Positions 1 through 7,376 of a stretch of 13,921 nt of DNA are shown here, piece by piece. The DNA lies in NCBI GenBank assembly GCA_964433645.1, contig CAYSSK010000101.1, positions 1 through 13,921 of the forward strand, read 5' to 3'. Position 1 is the first letter of the stretch. Each line of letters opens with the position of its first letter. A model generated the notes under the pieces. That model was given only the letters and a program-made list of their open reading frames with translations, searched no databases and had not been told where the DNA came from. This stretch comes from Desulfofustis sp964433645 (GTDB lineage: Bacteria > Desulfobacterota > Desulfobulbia > Desulfobulbales > Desulfocapsaceae). A program made the translations under genes and the position numbers.

Positions 1-1719
1 TTCCGCCGCCATTGGCTGCGTCTGCTGACCGGTCTGCTGGCCCTGGTGGCCGTTGATTTCCTGCAACTGATGATCCCCCGGATCCTCAAGCGCGGCGTCG
101 ATGCGCTGACCGCCGGCAGTGCTTCTCCGGGGCTGCTGCTGCGGCTGGCCGCGGCCATCGTCGCCATCGCGGCCACTGTCGTGATACTGCGCTTTTTCTG
201 GCGTACGCTGATCATCGGTTTTTCCCGGTACCTGGAACGGGCCCTGCGCAACCGCATCTTCAATCGCATCCTGGACATGGACCAGCCGTTTTTTGAAAAA
301 CACTCGACCGGCGACATCATGGCCCACGGCTCCAACGACCTGGCCGCCGTCCAGATGGCCTGCGGCATGGGCCTGGTGGCGGCGGTCGATGCGCTGGTCA
401 TGTCTCTTGCCGCCACCGGCTTCATGCTCCACATTGACGCACCGTTGACTCTGCTGGCGCTGGCGCCGATGCCGATCCTGGCCGTCTCCACCCGGCTGCT
501 TTCCGGCCGGCTGCATCACCGTTTCAACACGGTCCAGGAATATTTTTCCCGCCTCACCGAATTCGCCCGCTCCACCCTCGTTTCCCTGAAACTGAGCAAG
601 GCCTATACGCTGGAGGAGATTCAGAGCCGGGAATTCGACCGGCTCGGGCGGCGCTACGTGTCGGCCAATATCAGGGTGGCCGCCATCCAGGGGGTGCTGT
701 GGCCGGCGGCCACGCTGATCGGCAACATCGGCCTGCTGGTCATCCTGCTCTTCGGCGGCACATCGGTAATCCGGCAGGAGCTGACCATGGGCGACTTCGT
801 CGCCTTCGTCACCTACCTGCAGATGCTCATCTGGCCGATGATGGCCGTCGGCTGGGTGGCCAATCTGCTCCAGCGCGGCGCCACCGCGCTGCGCCGCATC
901 CACCGGCTCGTCTCGGCCGAGCCGCTGCTGCTCGATCGACCGGCCGGCGGATCCGCACCGCCGGCCGGTCCGGTCTTCAGCGTCCGCAATCTGAGCTTTT
1001 CCTACCCCGCCGCCCAGACCAACCAGCTGGAGGGAGTCAGCTTCGAGGCCGATCGGGAAATCATCGGTATTGCCGGCCGAACCGGCAGCGGCAAGAGCAC
1101 CCTGTGCCGGCTGCTGGTTCGTCTCTATCCGGTTGGTGACAACACCATCCTGCTGCTCGGGCGCGATGTCAACGGGCTCTCGCTGGCCGAGGTTCGGGAC
1201 CGGATCGCCTATGTCAGCCAGGAACCAATTCTCTTTTCCGACACGATCGCCAACAACATCGCGTTTGGCACGGATCGGGCCGATTCGGCCGAGATCGAAC
1301 AGGCCGCCCGCGACGCCGCCATCGATGAGGAAATTCGCCAGTTCAGCAAAGGCTACGAGACGATGATCGGTGAACGGGGAGTGCTCCTGTCGGGCGGCCA
1401 GAAACAACGGCTCGCACTGGCCCGGGCGCTGATCTGCCGGCGGCCGATCCTGGTTATCGACGACGGTCTGTCCGCCGTCGATACCGCCACCGAGAGCCGC
1501 ATCATCGAGACGCTGCGGCACCGGCTCGCCGGCAAGACGGTGTTCATCGTCTCCAACCGGATCAAGCTGCTGGCGATGACCGATCGCATCCTGCTCTTTG
1601 ACCGGGGCCGCCTGCTCCACGACGCGCCGCACGATATCCTGCTGCAGCGCAGCGAATTCTACCAGACCATGTATCGCAAACAACTGCAGGAAGGGGCGGA
1701 GGATCGGCGCGATGCATGA
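1..1719 (+). CDS. ABC exporter half-transporter with degenerate ATPase site (MdlA/YheI-like), 5' partial
   Basis: This is a membrane-embedded ABC exporter subunit with a transmembrane domain fused to an ATPase domain. The frame is open from base 1, so the true start lies outside the window; the GTG at 46 is internal. Hydrophobic segments lie around 16-90, 130-195, 350-480 and 700-870, as expected for a type IV exporter fold. The ATPase domain has Walker A GRTGSGKST at 1075-1101, a canonical LSGGQ at 1387-1401 and Walker B ILVIDD at 1447-1464. The catalytic Glu is Asp (1462-1464) and the switch-loop His is Asn (1555-1557). The Asp is known in the MdlA/BmrC group; the Asn is a further loss. The 8-bp overlap with the next exporter gene and the complementary motif defects indicate an obligate heterodimer, in which this subunit supplies LSGGQ to the partner's competent site. 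The substrate is unknown: drugs, lipids or a glycoconjugate are possible. The family assignment is firm. Confidence 0.93.
   Translation, partial: FRRHWLRLLTGLLALVAVDFLQLMIPRILKRGVDALTAGSASPGLLLRLAAAIVAIAATVVILRFFWRTLIIGFSRYLERALRNRIFNRILDMDQPFFEKHSTGDIMAHGSNDLAAVQMACGMGLVAAVDALVMSLAATGFMLHIDAPLTLLALAPMPILAVSTRLLSGRLHHRFNTVQEYFSRLTEFARSTLVSLKLSKAYTLEEIQSREFDRLGRRYVSANIRVAAIQGVLWPAATLIGNIGLLVILLFGGTSVIRQELTMGDFVAFVTYLQMLIWPMMAVGWVANLLQRGATALRRIHRLVSAEPLLLDRPAGGSAPPAGPVFSVRNLSFSYPAAQTNQLEGVSFEADREIIGIAGRTGSGKSTLCRLLVRLYPVGDNTILLLGRDVNGLSLAEVRDRIAYVSQEPILFSDTIANNIAFGTDRADSAEIEQAARDAAIDEEIRQFSKGYETMIGERGVLLSGGQKQRLALARALICRRPILVIDDGLSAVDTATESRIIETLRHRLAGKTVFIVSNRIKLLAMTDRILLFDRGRLLHDAPHDILLQRSEFYQTMYRKQLQEGAEDRRDA
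1698..1702 (+). promoter_or_regulatory. Shine-Dalgarno GGAGG for the second ABC exporter gene
   Basis: A perfect GGAGG lies 9 bases before the ATG at 1712, inside the end of the upstream gene. It favours 1712 over the in-frame upstream TTG at 1598, which would create a long overlap and a non-conserved N-terminus. It also suggests translational coupling of the two subunits. Confidence 0.7.
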
Positions 1720-3586
1720 TTTCGGCTACATCGAGAAGGGTCGCCAGGCCTCGCTGAGCGACGTTCGCTTGTGGCAGCGTATCCTGCGCCACAGCCGGGG
1801 GTTCCGGCGGGTCATCGGTATCGCCGTGGTGCTGTCGCTCGGCGTCACCGGGGCCACTCTGGCCCTGCCCTATCTGTTGAAAACCGGCATCGACTCCTAT
1901 ATTACCGCGCCCGACCTGGCTGACACGGCGCGCATCTCCGGACTGGTCACCACGGCGCTGCACTTCGGTCTGCTGGTCGTCCTCGGCTTTGCGCTGACCT
2001 TCACCCAGGTGGTCCTGCTCGAATGGGTCGGCCAGTCGGTGATGCACCGCATCAGGCAGGACCTGTTCGCCCATATCCTCAATCTCGACCTGGCCTTTCT
2101 CAACAGCCAGCCGACCGGACGACTGGTGACCCGGCTGACCAACGACGTGCAGAACATGCACGAGATGTTTACCTCGGTGCTGGTCACCCTGTTCAACGAT
2201 ATTCTCCGCCTGGCCGGCATCCTCGTGGTGCTGCTGCTGATCAATGTCCGGTTGGGACTGCTCATGTCGCTCTTCATCCCGGTCGCCCTGCTGCTGACCG
2301 TGGTGTTTGCCAGGCTGGCGCGCGAGAAATTCCGGGCCATCCGCAGTCAATTGTCGCGGCTCAACAGCTACACCCAGGAAGCCGTGTCCGGTATCACCAT
2401 CATCCAGCTCTTCGGCAGGCAACACCGGGCCGCCAAGCGCTTTGCCGGTCTCAGCGAGGAATACCTGGCCCGAACACTCAGCCAGATCCGGCTGTTCGGT
2501 GCTTTCATGCCGCTCACCGAATTGCTCAGTTCAACGGCCATCGCGTTGATCCTCTGGTACGGCGGCGCCCAGGTCATCGAGAGGACCCTGACCATCGGCG
2601 AGATGGTCGCATTTTTCGCCTACATGCGGCTCTTTTTCCAGCCGCTGAGGGAATTGTCGCAGAAATATTCGATCGTCCAGTCCGCCTTGGCCTCGGCCGA
2701 GAGGATCTTCGCCACGCTCGACACCGCAGCCGCTTTCACCGACCCGCCAAGACCGCGGCAGCTGACGGAGATCGCCGGCCGCCTCTCGTTTAACCACCTT
2801 AGTTTCAGCTATGAACCGGACCAGCCCGTTCTCGTCGACTTCACCCTGCCTATCGAGCCCGGCGAGACCGTGGCCATCGTCGGTACCACCGGCTCCGGCA
2901 AGAGTACCCTGATCAACCTGCTGCTGCGCTTCTACGAACCGCAACGCGGCACCATCGAGATCGACGATGTCGACGTCGCGCAGCTGCGGGTCCACCAGCT
3001 GCGCCGCATCGTCGGCGTCATCCTGCAGGATGTCTATATCCTCAAGGATACCCTGCTGGCCAATATCGCCATGGACACCGGCTGCTCCCGGCAGTATGTC
3101 GAATCGGTCCTGGAGCGGACCGGCATGACCCGTTTTGTCGCCAAGCTGCCGGAGGGATTGGACACCATGCTCGGCGAAGGCGGCCGGGATCTCTCCACCG
3201 GGGAGAAACAACTGCTCTCCTTTGCCCGGGTGCTGTGCCGCGACCCGGCCATCCTGGTACTCGACGAGGCCACCGCCTCGATCGATTCGGAGACCGAGGG
3301 CATCCTGGAAGAGGCGGTCGCCCACAGTTTCGAGGGCCGCACATCGATTATCATCGCCCACCGGTTGTCTACCGTCCGCCGCGCCGATCGGATTGTCGTC
3401 ATGGAAAACGGCCGCATTATCGAGCAGGGGCCGCCCGAGGTCCTGCTCGCCGCGGACGGTCACTATTCCCGGCTGCTTCGGCTCGATCTGCTCGAAGCCC
3501 CTGTCCCACCGGCCGGCGGTCGGGAGACCTCAATGGCGGGCCAATCGCCCGAATCCGGCCGCTTGCCGCCTGAAACCAAGGATTGA
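1712..3586 (+). CDS. ABC exporter half-transporter with intact catalytic residues (MdlB/YheH-like)
   Basis: A 624-residue inner-membrane exporter subunit (transmembrane domain then ATPase domain), the likely partner of the preceding gene. The start at 1712 is supported by GGAGG at 1698-1702 and an 8-bp overlap with the upstream stop. The hydrophobic core spans about residues 25-310. ATPase motifs are Walker A GTTGSGKST (391-399), Walker B ILVLDEA with Asp518 and catalytic Glu519, and switch His550. The signature is the non-canonical LSTGE (494-498) instead of LSGGQ. MdlB/BmrD-type subunits also carry altered signatures, so the family fits. With the partner's LSGGQ, this subunit's Walker A/B would form the hydrolytic site, while its own LSTGE faces the partner's degenerate Walker B. 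The C-terminal tail of about 35 residues is Pro/Gly-rich and probably disordered. The substrate cannot be read from the sequence. Confidence 0.94.
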   Translation: MHDFGYIEKGRQASLSDVRLWQRILRHSRGFRRVIGIAVVLSLGVTGATLALPYLLKTGIDSYITAPDLADTARISGLVTTALHFGLLVVLGFALTFTQVVLLEWVGQSVMHRIRQDLFAHILNLDLAFLNSQPTGRLVTRLTNDVQNMHEMFTSVLVTLFNDILRLAGILVVLLLINVRLGLLMSLFIPVALLLTVVFARLAREKFRAIRSQLSRLNSYTQEAVSGITIIQLFGRQHRAAKRFAGLSEEYLARTLSQIRLFGAFMPLTELLSSTAIALILWYGGAQVIERTLTIGEMVAFFAYMRLFFQPLRELSQKYSIVQSALASAERIFATLDTAAAFTDPPRPRQLTEIAGRLSFNHLSFSYEPDQPVLVDFTLPIEPGETVAIVGTTGSGKSTLINLLLRFYEPQRGTIEIDDVDVAQLRVHQLRRIVGVILQDVYILKDTLLANIAMDTGCSRQYVESVLERTGMTRFVAKLPEGLDTMLGEGGRDLSTGEKQLLSFARVLCRDPAILVLDEATASIDSETEGILEEAVAHSFEGRTSIIIAHRLSTVRRADRIVVMENGRIIEQGPPEVLLAADGHYSRLLRLDLLEAPVPPAGGRETSMAGQSPESGRLPPETKD

Positions 3587-3607
3587 CACGACCCCGCCGA
3601 ACCGGCT

Positions 3608-4711
3608 ATGGATGCAGCACCAGCACAAAGACCGAAACGGCCTAACATGGACCAGGCACAACCACGGAAAACTATCCTCTGGTGGGGGCGATTCGACGCC
3701 GACTACTCGCGCAACCGCATCCTGCGCGGCCTGCTCGCCGATTGCGGCTATCGCCTCGTCGATTTTCAGCCGCGCTCCTCGCTGACCGGTACCATCGAAG
3801 CCCGTCTGGCCGATCTGCCGCCGGTCGACGCGGTCTGGGTGCCGACCTTCCGGCAGCGCGATCTACGTTCGGCCCACCGTTTTGCAATCCGGAGCGCTAT
3901 CCCGCTCATTTTCGATCCGCTGATCAGCGCCTGGGACAAGGCGGTCTTCGAACGGCAGAAATTTCCCGCCGCCAGCCGGCGCGGCAGACGCCTGCTGGCC
4001 TGGGAGCGCTCGCTGTTTGCTGGCGCCGACCTCGTTCTCGCCGATTCAGCGCCGCACCGCCGGTTCTTTGTCGAAACGCTCGGCGCCGCGCCGGATAAAA
4101 CCTTTGTCGTGCCGGTGGGCGCCGAGGATGCGCTGTTTTTCCCCCAGCCGTACCACGAGCCCCATGAACCGCCGGAGCTGCTCTTTTTCGGCAGTTTTAT
4201 CGGCCTGCAGGGCCCGGAGATCATCGTCGATGCGGCCGCCCGCCTGCCCGAGGCACGCTGGACACTGCTCGGCGACGGACCGCTGGGCCCGGTCTGCCGG
4301 CAGCGGGCAGACCATTTGCCGCAGGTACGCTTCGAGTCGTGGCTGCCCTATGAGCGGCTTGCCCGGCGGATCGGTGAGGCTGACATCCTGCTCGGCATCT
4401 TCGGAGACTCGCCCAAAGCGGGCCGGGTCATCCCGAACAAGGTTTATCAGGCGCTGGCCTGCGGGCGTCCACTCATTACCCGCTGTTCCGCAGCCTACCC
4501 GGAAGAACTGGCCGGCGATCCGGGGAGCGGCATCTGCTTCGTACCGCCTGCCGATGCCGCAGCACTGGCGGCCGCTGCCGCAGCCCTGCTGGCGGAACCT
4601 TGCAACCTGGCCGATCGGGGCCTGCGGGCGCGGCGCAGCTATGAGCATTATTTCTCCGGCGAGCAGGTCAAACAGGCCCTGCTCGCCGCCTTGGCGGCAG
4701 TCGACCTGTAG
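3608..4711 (+). CDS. GT4-like (GT-B fold) glycosyltransferase
   Basis: A 367-residue predicted cytoplasmic glycosyltransferase with no signal peptide and no clear membrane helix. The N-terminal half starts with ILWWGRFDADYSRNR (residues 23-37), a GT-B-like acceptor-domain opening. The C-terminal half has the donor-domain pattern: LLFFGSF (191-197), a TLLGDGP turn (219-225), and IPNKVYQALACGRPLITR (275-292). The last matches the conserved stretch near the nucleotide-sugar site in family GT4, although Gln281 sits where many members have Glu. It begins 21 bp after the exporter stop on the same strand, so it is probably co-transcribed and may build or modify a glycoconjugate moved by the exporter pair (inference). 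No strong Shine-Dalgarno is seen. ATG 3608 gives a Pro/Arg-rich 13-residue extension; ATG 3647 is an equally plausible start. Donor sugar and acceptor are unknown. Confidence 0.85.
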   Translation: MDAAPAQRPKRPNMDQAQPRKTILWWGRFDADYSRNRILRGLLADCGYRLVDFQPRSSLTGTIEARLADLPPVDAVWVPTFRQRDLRSAHRFAIRSAIPLIFDPLISAWDKAVFERQKFPAASRRGRRLLAWERSLFAGADLVLADSAPHRRFFVETLGAAPDKTFVVPVGAEDALFFPQPYHEPHEPPELLFFGSFIGLQGPEIIVDAAARLPEARWTLLGDGPLGPVCRQRADHLPQVRFESWLPYERLARRIGEADILLGIFGDSPKAGRVIPNKVYQALACGRPLITRCSAAYPEELAGDPGSGICFVPPADAAALAAAAAALLAEPCNLADRGLRARRSYEHYFSGEQVKQALLAALAAVDL

Positions 4712-4928
4712 GCCGCCGCTGCCGCACGGCTACCGGCGATGCGGGTGACCCGGCTGGACGCAGTACCTTCCCATCATCCCACCTCGTGGCATAAGTCCCT
4801 TTTTTTCGACTATTTGCCTCTTCTGTGATACATTTTTCTTTGACAATGAGACCAATGGCGCTTACATCTGTTTAAGTTTTTTATTAAGCACAATCCGCTC
4901 CGCCCGGATTAACTCACGGGATATTGCC
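4712..4928. other. 217-bp intergenic region before the RND efflux operon
   Basis: No gene was found here. The first 80 bases are GC-rich with short hairpins (CGGG-TGA-CCCG at 4742-4752 and CCAC-CTC-GTGG at 4779-4789). From about 4795 the sequence turns AT-rich with T-runs, unlike the flanking coding DNA, which is typical of a promoter region. No convincing intrinsic terminator for the upstream operon was found. No adjacent regulator gene, such as a TetR or MarR family member, lies in the window. Confidence 0.6.
4840..4868 (+). promoter_or_regulatory. Candidate sigma-70 promoter for the RND efflux operon
   Basis: A perfect -35 TTGACA at 4840-4845 is followed by a 17-base spacer and a weak -10 TACATC at 4863-4868 (three matches, including the first two positions). 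The surrounding DNA is AT-rich, and the predicted start site lies roughly 50 bases before the ATG at 4929. The -10 is poor, so the promoter may be weak or activator-dependent. Confidence 0.45.
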
Positions 4929-6296
4929 ATGATCTACCTATCATCACCCCTGCGACATCTCTTCACCGCCGGTTCCCTGGCGCTTGTTCTCTGCTGGCCC
5001 GGCCAGGCGGCGGCCGCCGACCGGCCCGATGCCTGGACCGCCCGGCAGGCGGTGGCCTTTGCGCTGCAGAACAGCCCGGACAGCACCATCGCCCGGCAGC
5101 GGATCGCCGCCGCCGAGGCCGCTCGCCGGCAGGCCGCCGCCGCGATGAGACCCGGCATCATCCTGCGTGGCGGCTACAGCCAGACCGACAACCCGATGCA
5201 GGCCTTCGGCGCCATCCTCAATCAGGGCGGCTTCGACAACACCATCGACTTCAACGACCCCGGCCGCACCGACAATCTCGGGTTCAAGGCCGAGGTGAAC
5301 TACCGTTTCTACAACGGCGGCCGCGACCAGGCCGCCTCCGCCGCCGCCGAGGCGCTGCACCTGGCCAGCGAAACGGACCGCACCGCCATCGAGCATCGTC
5401 TCGGGTTCGAAGTCGTTCGCGCCTACCAGGTCATCATCCAGGCCGGCGATCAGGTCGCCGCCCGGGAGGCGGAACTGGGCGCCATCGACTCATCCCTGCA
5501 GGTCGCCGCGGCCCGCTACGAAGCAGGCGATCTGCTCCGCGCCGACCTGCTCCAGTTCGAGGTGCAGCAGGCCCGCGCCAGCGAGCAGCTGATCATCGCC
5601 AGGCATCAGCTGGACCTGGCGCACCGCGCCTTTCTCAACCTGCTCGGCCTGAGCGGCAGCGAAGTGCGGCTGCTACCCGGCGATGCCGACGAACAACCGG
5701 TGCCGGCCGCCGACGAGTACCGCGAGCGGCCGGAAGTGTCGGCCCTGTCGGCCCGGCTGATGGCCGCCGAGGCGGCCCGTGCCGGTGCCCGCGGGGCCCT
5801 GCGCCCGACGCTTGACGGTTTTGCCGGCTACCAGTACGACCGCGGCTGGGAGGTCGACGGCAGCGGCGGTTCCTGGCTGGCCGGCCTGCACCTGACCTAT
5901 CAGCTCTACGACGGCGGCCGCCGGGATGGTGAGATCGCCCGGAAATCGGCGGAGCTTGGCGAAATTAAAGAGCAACTCGCCAAACTCCGGCTGGCCGTCG
6001 ACCTGGAGATCCAGGAGGCCGAACTGAACCGGCGGCAGGCCGCCGAACGGAGGCAGGTAACCCAAAAAATGGTCCAGGTCGCCCGGGAAAGCGCCCAGCT
6101 CAACCGCGAACGCTTCCAACAGGGCGTCATCCTCGCCTCCGACCTGATCGACAGCGAAGTCCGGCTCACCGATGCCCTGGTCCGTCAGTCGGCGGCCCGG
6201 GCCAATTGCCGGACCGCCATCGCCCTGCTGCGACAGGCGGCCGGGCTGCAACAATTTGCGCCAACCACCGAAGAACTTCTGGAGATGCAGCCATGA
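4929..6296 (+). CDS. TolC-family outer membrane efflux channel
   Basis: A 455-residue outer-membrane factor, which as a trimer would form the exit duct of the tripartite efflux pump encoded by this operon. A Sec signal peptide occupies residues 1 to about 29 (a hydrophobic LFTAGSLALVLC core, cleavage near AAA/AD). Cys22 is preceded by Leu, not a lipobox, so this does not look like a lipoprotein. The mature protein shows the two-fold repeat of the OEP family: YNGGR at 128-132 and YDGGR at 327-331, 199 residues apart, each followed by a long Ala/Gln/Glu-rich helical stretch that would form the periplasmic alpha-barrel. The length is normal for the family. The ATG at 4929 directly precedes the signal peptide; its ribosome site is weak (an ACGGGA stretch about 10 bases upstream). 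The gene overlaps the adaptor gene by 4 bases (ATGA), indicating coupling. Channel first, then adaptor and permease, is a less usual order than adaptor, permease, channel. Confidence 0.92.
   Translation: MIYLSSPLRHLFTAGSLALVLCWPGQAAAADRPDAWTARQAVAFALQNSPDSTIARQRIAAAEAARRQAAAAMRPGIILRGGYSQTDNPMQAFGAILNQGGFDNTIDFNDPGRTDNLGFKAEVNYRFYNGGRDQAASAAAEALHLASETDRTAIEHRLGFEVVRAYQVIIQAGDQVAAREAELGAIDSSLQVAAARYEAGDLLRADLLQFEVQQARASEQLIIARHQLDLAHRAFLNLLGLSGSEVRLLPGDADEQPVPAADEYRERPEVSALSARLMAAEAARAGARGALRPTLDGFAGYQYDRGWEVDGSGGSWLAGLHLTYQLYDGGRRDGEIARKSAELGEIKEQLAKLRLAVDLEIQEAELNRRQAAERRQVTQKMVQVARESAQLNRERFQQGVILASDLIDSEVRLTDALVRQSAARANCRTAIALLRQAAGLQQFAPTTEELLEMQP
6281..6284 (+). promoter_or_regulatory. 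Shine-Dalgarno GGAG fixing the adaptor start
   Basis: GGAG lies 8 bases before the ATG at 6293, whose first bases overlap the TGA of the channel gene as ATGA. It selects this start over an in-frame upstream start at 6206, which would bury the lipoprotein signal peptide inside the protein. Confidence 0.6.
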
Positions 6297-7333
6297 GACG
6301 ATTGCCCATAGCCCTGCCCTTTATTAAGCTCGCCGTTTTGTCCGTCCTGCTGGCCGCCGGCTGCTCGTCGGAAGGGCCGGAGCGCGTTGACAAGGCAGAG
6401 CAGCTGCCGCCGGCACCGGTCTCCGTCGTCACCGTCGAGGAGCAGACCCCGGCCCGCCAGGTCGAGATCATGGGCACCGTGCAGGCGGCGGAAAGCGCCT
6501 CGATTGCCGCCCGGATCAGCGGCAATATCACCGAACTGCCGGTGGCCCTCGGTTCCCGGGTGAGCGCAGGCGACCTGCTGGTGACCCTCGGCGCCGCCGA
6601 AATCAACGCTCAGCTCCTGCAGGCCCAGGCCCAGTTTGAACAGGCCGAGCGCAACCTGGCCCGGGAGCGAAGCCTGCTGGCCAAAAACGCCGCCACCGCG
6701 GAAACGGTGCGCACGCTGGAGGAGATCCGCCAGATCGCCGCGGCGGCGCTCACGGAAGCCCGTACGATGCTCGGCTACACCACCATCACCGCCCCGTTCA
6801 GCGGCATCATCACCCGGAAAATGGCCAGCGTCGGCGACCTGGCGACACCGGGCAAACCGCTGCTGCAACTGGAAAACGAAGGGCACGTGCAGGTCCTGGC
6901 CGACGTTCCCGAATCCCTCGTACTGGCGCTGGCCATCGGCGACGAGCTGCCGATCCACCTGCCGGCAGCCGGGCTGCGGGTTACCGGCAGGATCATCGAG
7001 ATCGCCCCGACCGCCGATCCCCGTTCGCGGACGGCCCCGGTCAAGCTGGCCATCGACTCAGCCGAACAAATCCGCTCCGGTCAATTCGCCCGGATCAGTC
7101 TGCCCAGCGAGCGGGGCGTTGCCTTGATGGTGCCGCAGGACGCGGTTCTGCCCTTTGGCCAGATGGAGCGAATCTTTCTGACCGACGGACAGCGGGCCCG
7201 CCTGAAATTGGTGAAAACCGGCCTGCAGCACGACGGCACGGTGGAGATCCTCGCCGGGGTCGCCGCCGGCGACCGGGTCATTGTCTCCGGACACCGGCAT
7301 CTGCAGGACGGCCAGCCGGTTACCATCAACTGA
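6293..7333 (+). CDS. RND efflux periplasmic adaptor (membrane fusion protein), lipoprotein
   Basis: A 346-residue HlyD/AcrA-type adaptor that would bridge the inner-membrane RND pump and the TolC-like channel. The N-terminus is a lipoprotein signal: basic MRR, a hydrophobic core, and the lipobox LAAGC with Cys24 as the lipidated residue. The following Ser-Ser (+2/+3) lacks the Asp+2 inner-membrane retention signal known from enterobacteria, though that rule may not hold here. Domains in order: a barrel-sandwich half with VxLGSRVxAGDLL (about 85-96), a short coiled-coil hairpin rich in Ala/Gln/Glu (about 104-158), the second half with TITAPFSGIIT (164-174), a beta-barrel (about 198-270) and a membrane-proximal C-terminal domain. 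The sequence is complete. It overlaps the channel gene by 4 bases and precedes the permease by 43 bases. The family assignment is firm; the exported substrate is not indicated. Confidence 0.93.
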   Translation: MRRLPIALPFIKLAVLSVLLAAGCSSEGPERVDKAEQLPPAPVSVVTVEEQTPARQVEIMGTVQAAESASIAARISGNITELPVALGSRVSAGDLLVTLGAAEINAQLLQAQAQFEQAERNLARERSLLAKNAATAETVRTLEEIRQIAAAALTEARTMLGYTTITAPFSGIITRKMASVGDLATPGKPLLQLENEGHVQVLADVPESLVLALAIGDELPIHLPAAGLRVTGRIIEIAPTADPRSRTAPVKLAIDSAEQIRSGQFARISLPSERGVALMVPQDAVLPFGQMERIFLTDGQRARLKLVKTGLQHDGTVEILAGVAAGDRVIVSGHRHLQDGQPVTIN

Positions 7334-7376
7334 GCAGCCAACACCGACGCTTCCCAGCATCAACCAACGGATCGAC

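Noticed and set aside
1562..3463. Long minus-strand open frames (287 and 310 codons) opposite the second ABC gene
   Set aside because: They lie antisense to a clear ABC protein in GC-rich DNA, where stops are rare. Their translations are low-complexity Gly/Asp/Gln-rich and match no family.
3583..3612. TTGACA at 3583-3588 with TATGGA near 3607 as a promoter for the glycosyltransferase
   Set aside because: The -10 is poor (three matches), the site overlaps the upstream stop codon and the proposed start codon, and the genes are only 21 bp apart.
4779..4806. CCAC-CTC-GTGG hairpin followed by a T-run as a terminator after the glycosyltransferase
   Set aside because: The stem is only 4 bp and lies about 10 bases from the T-run, which is not a functional intrinsic terminator layout.
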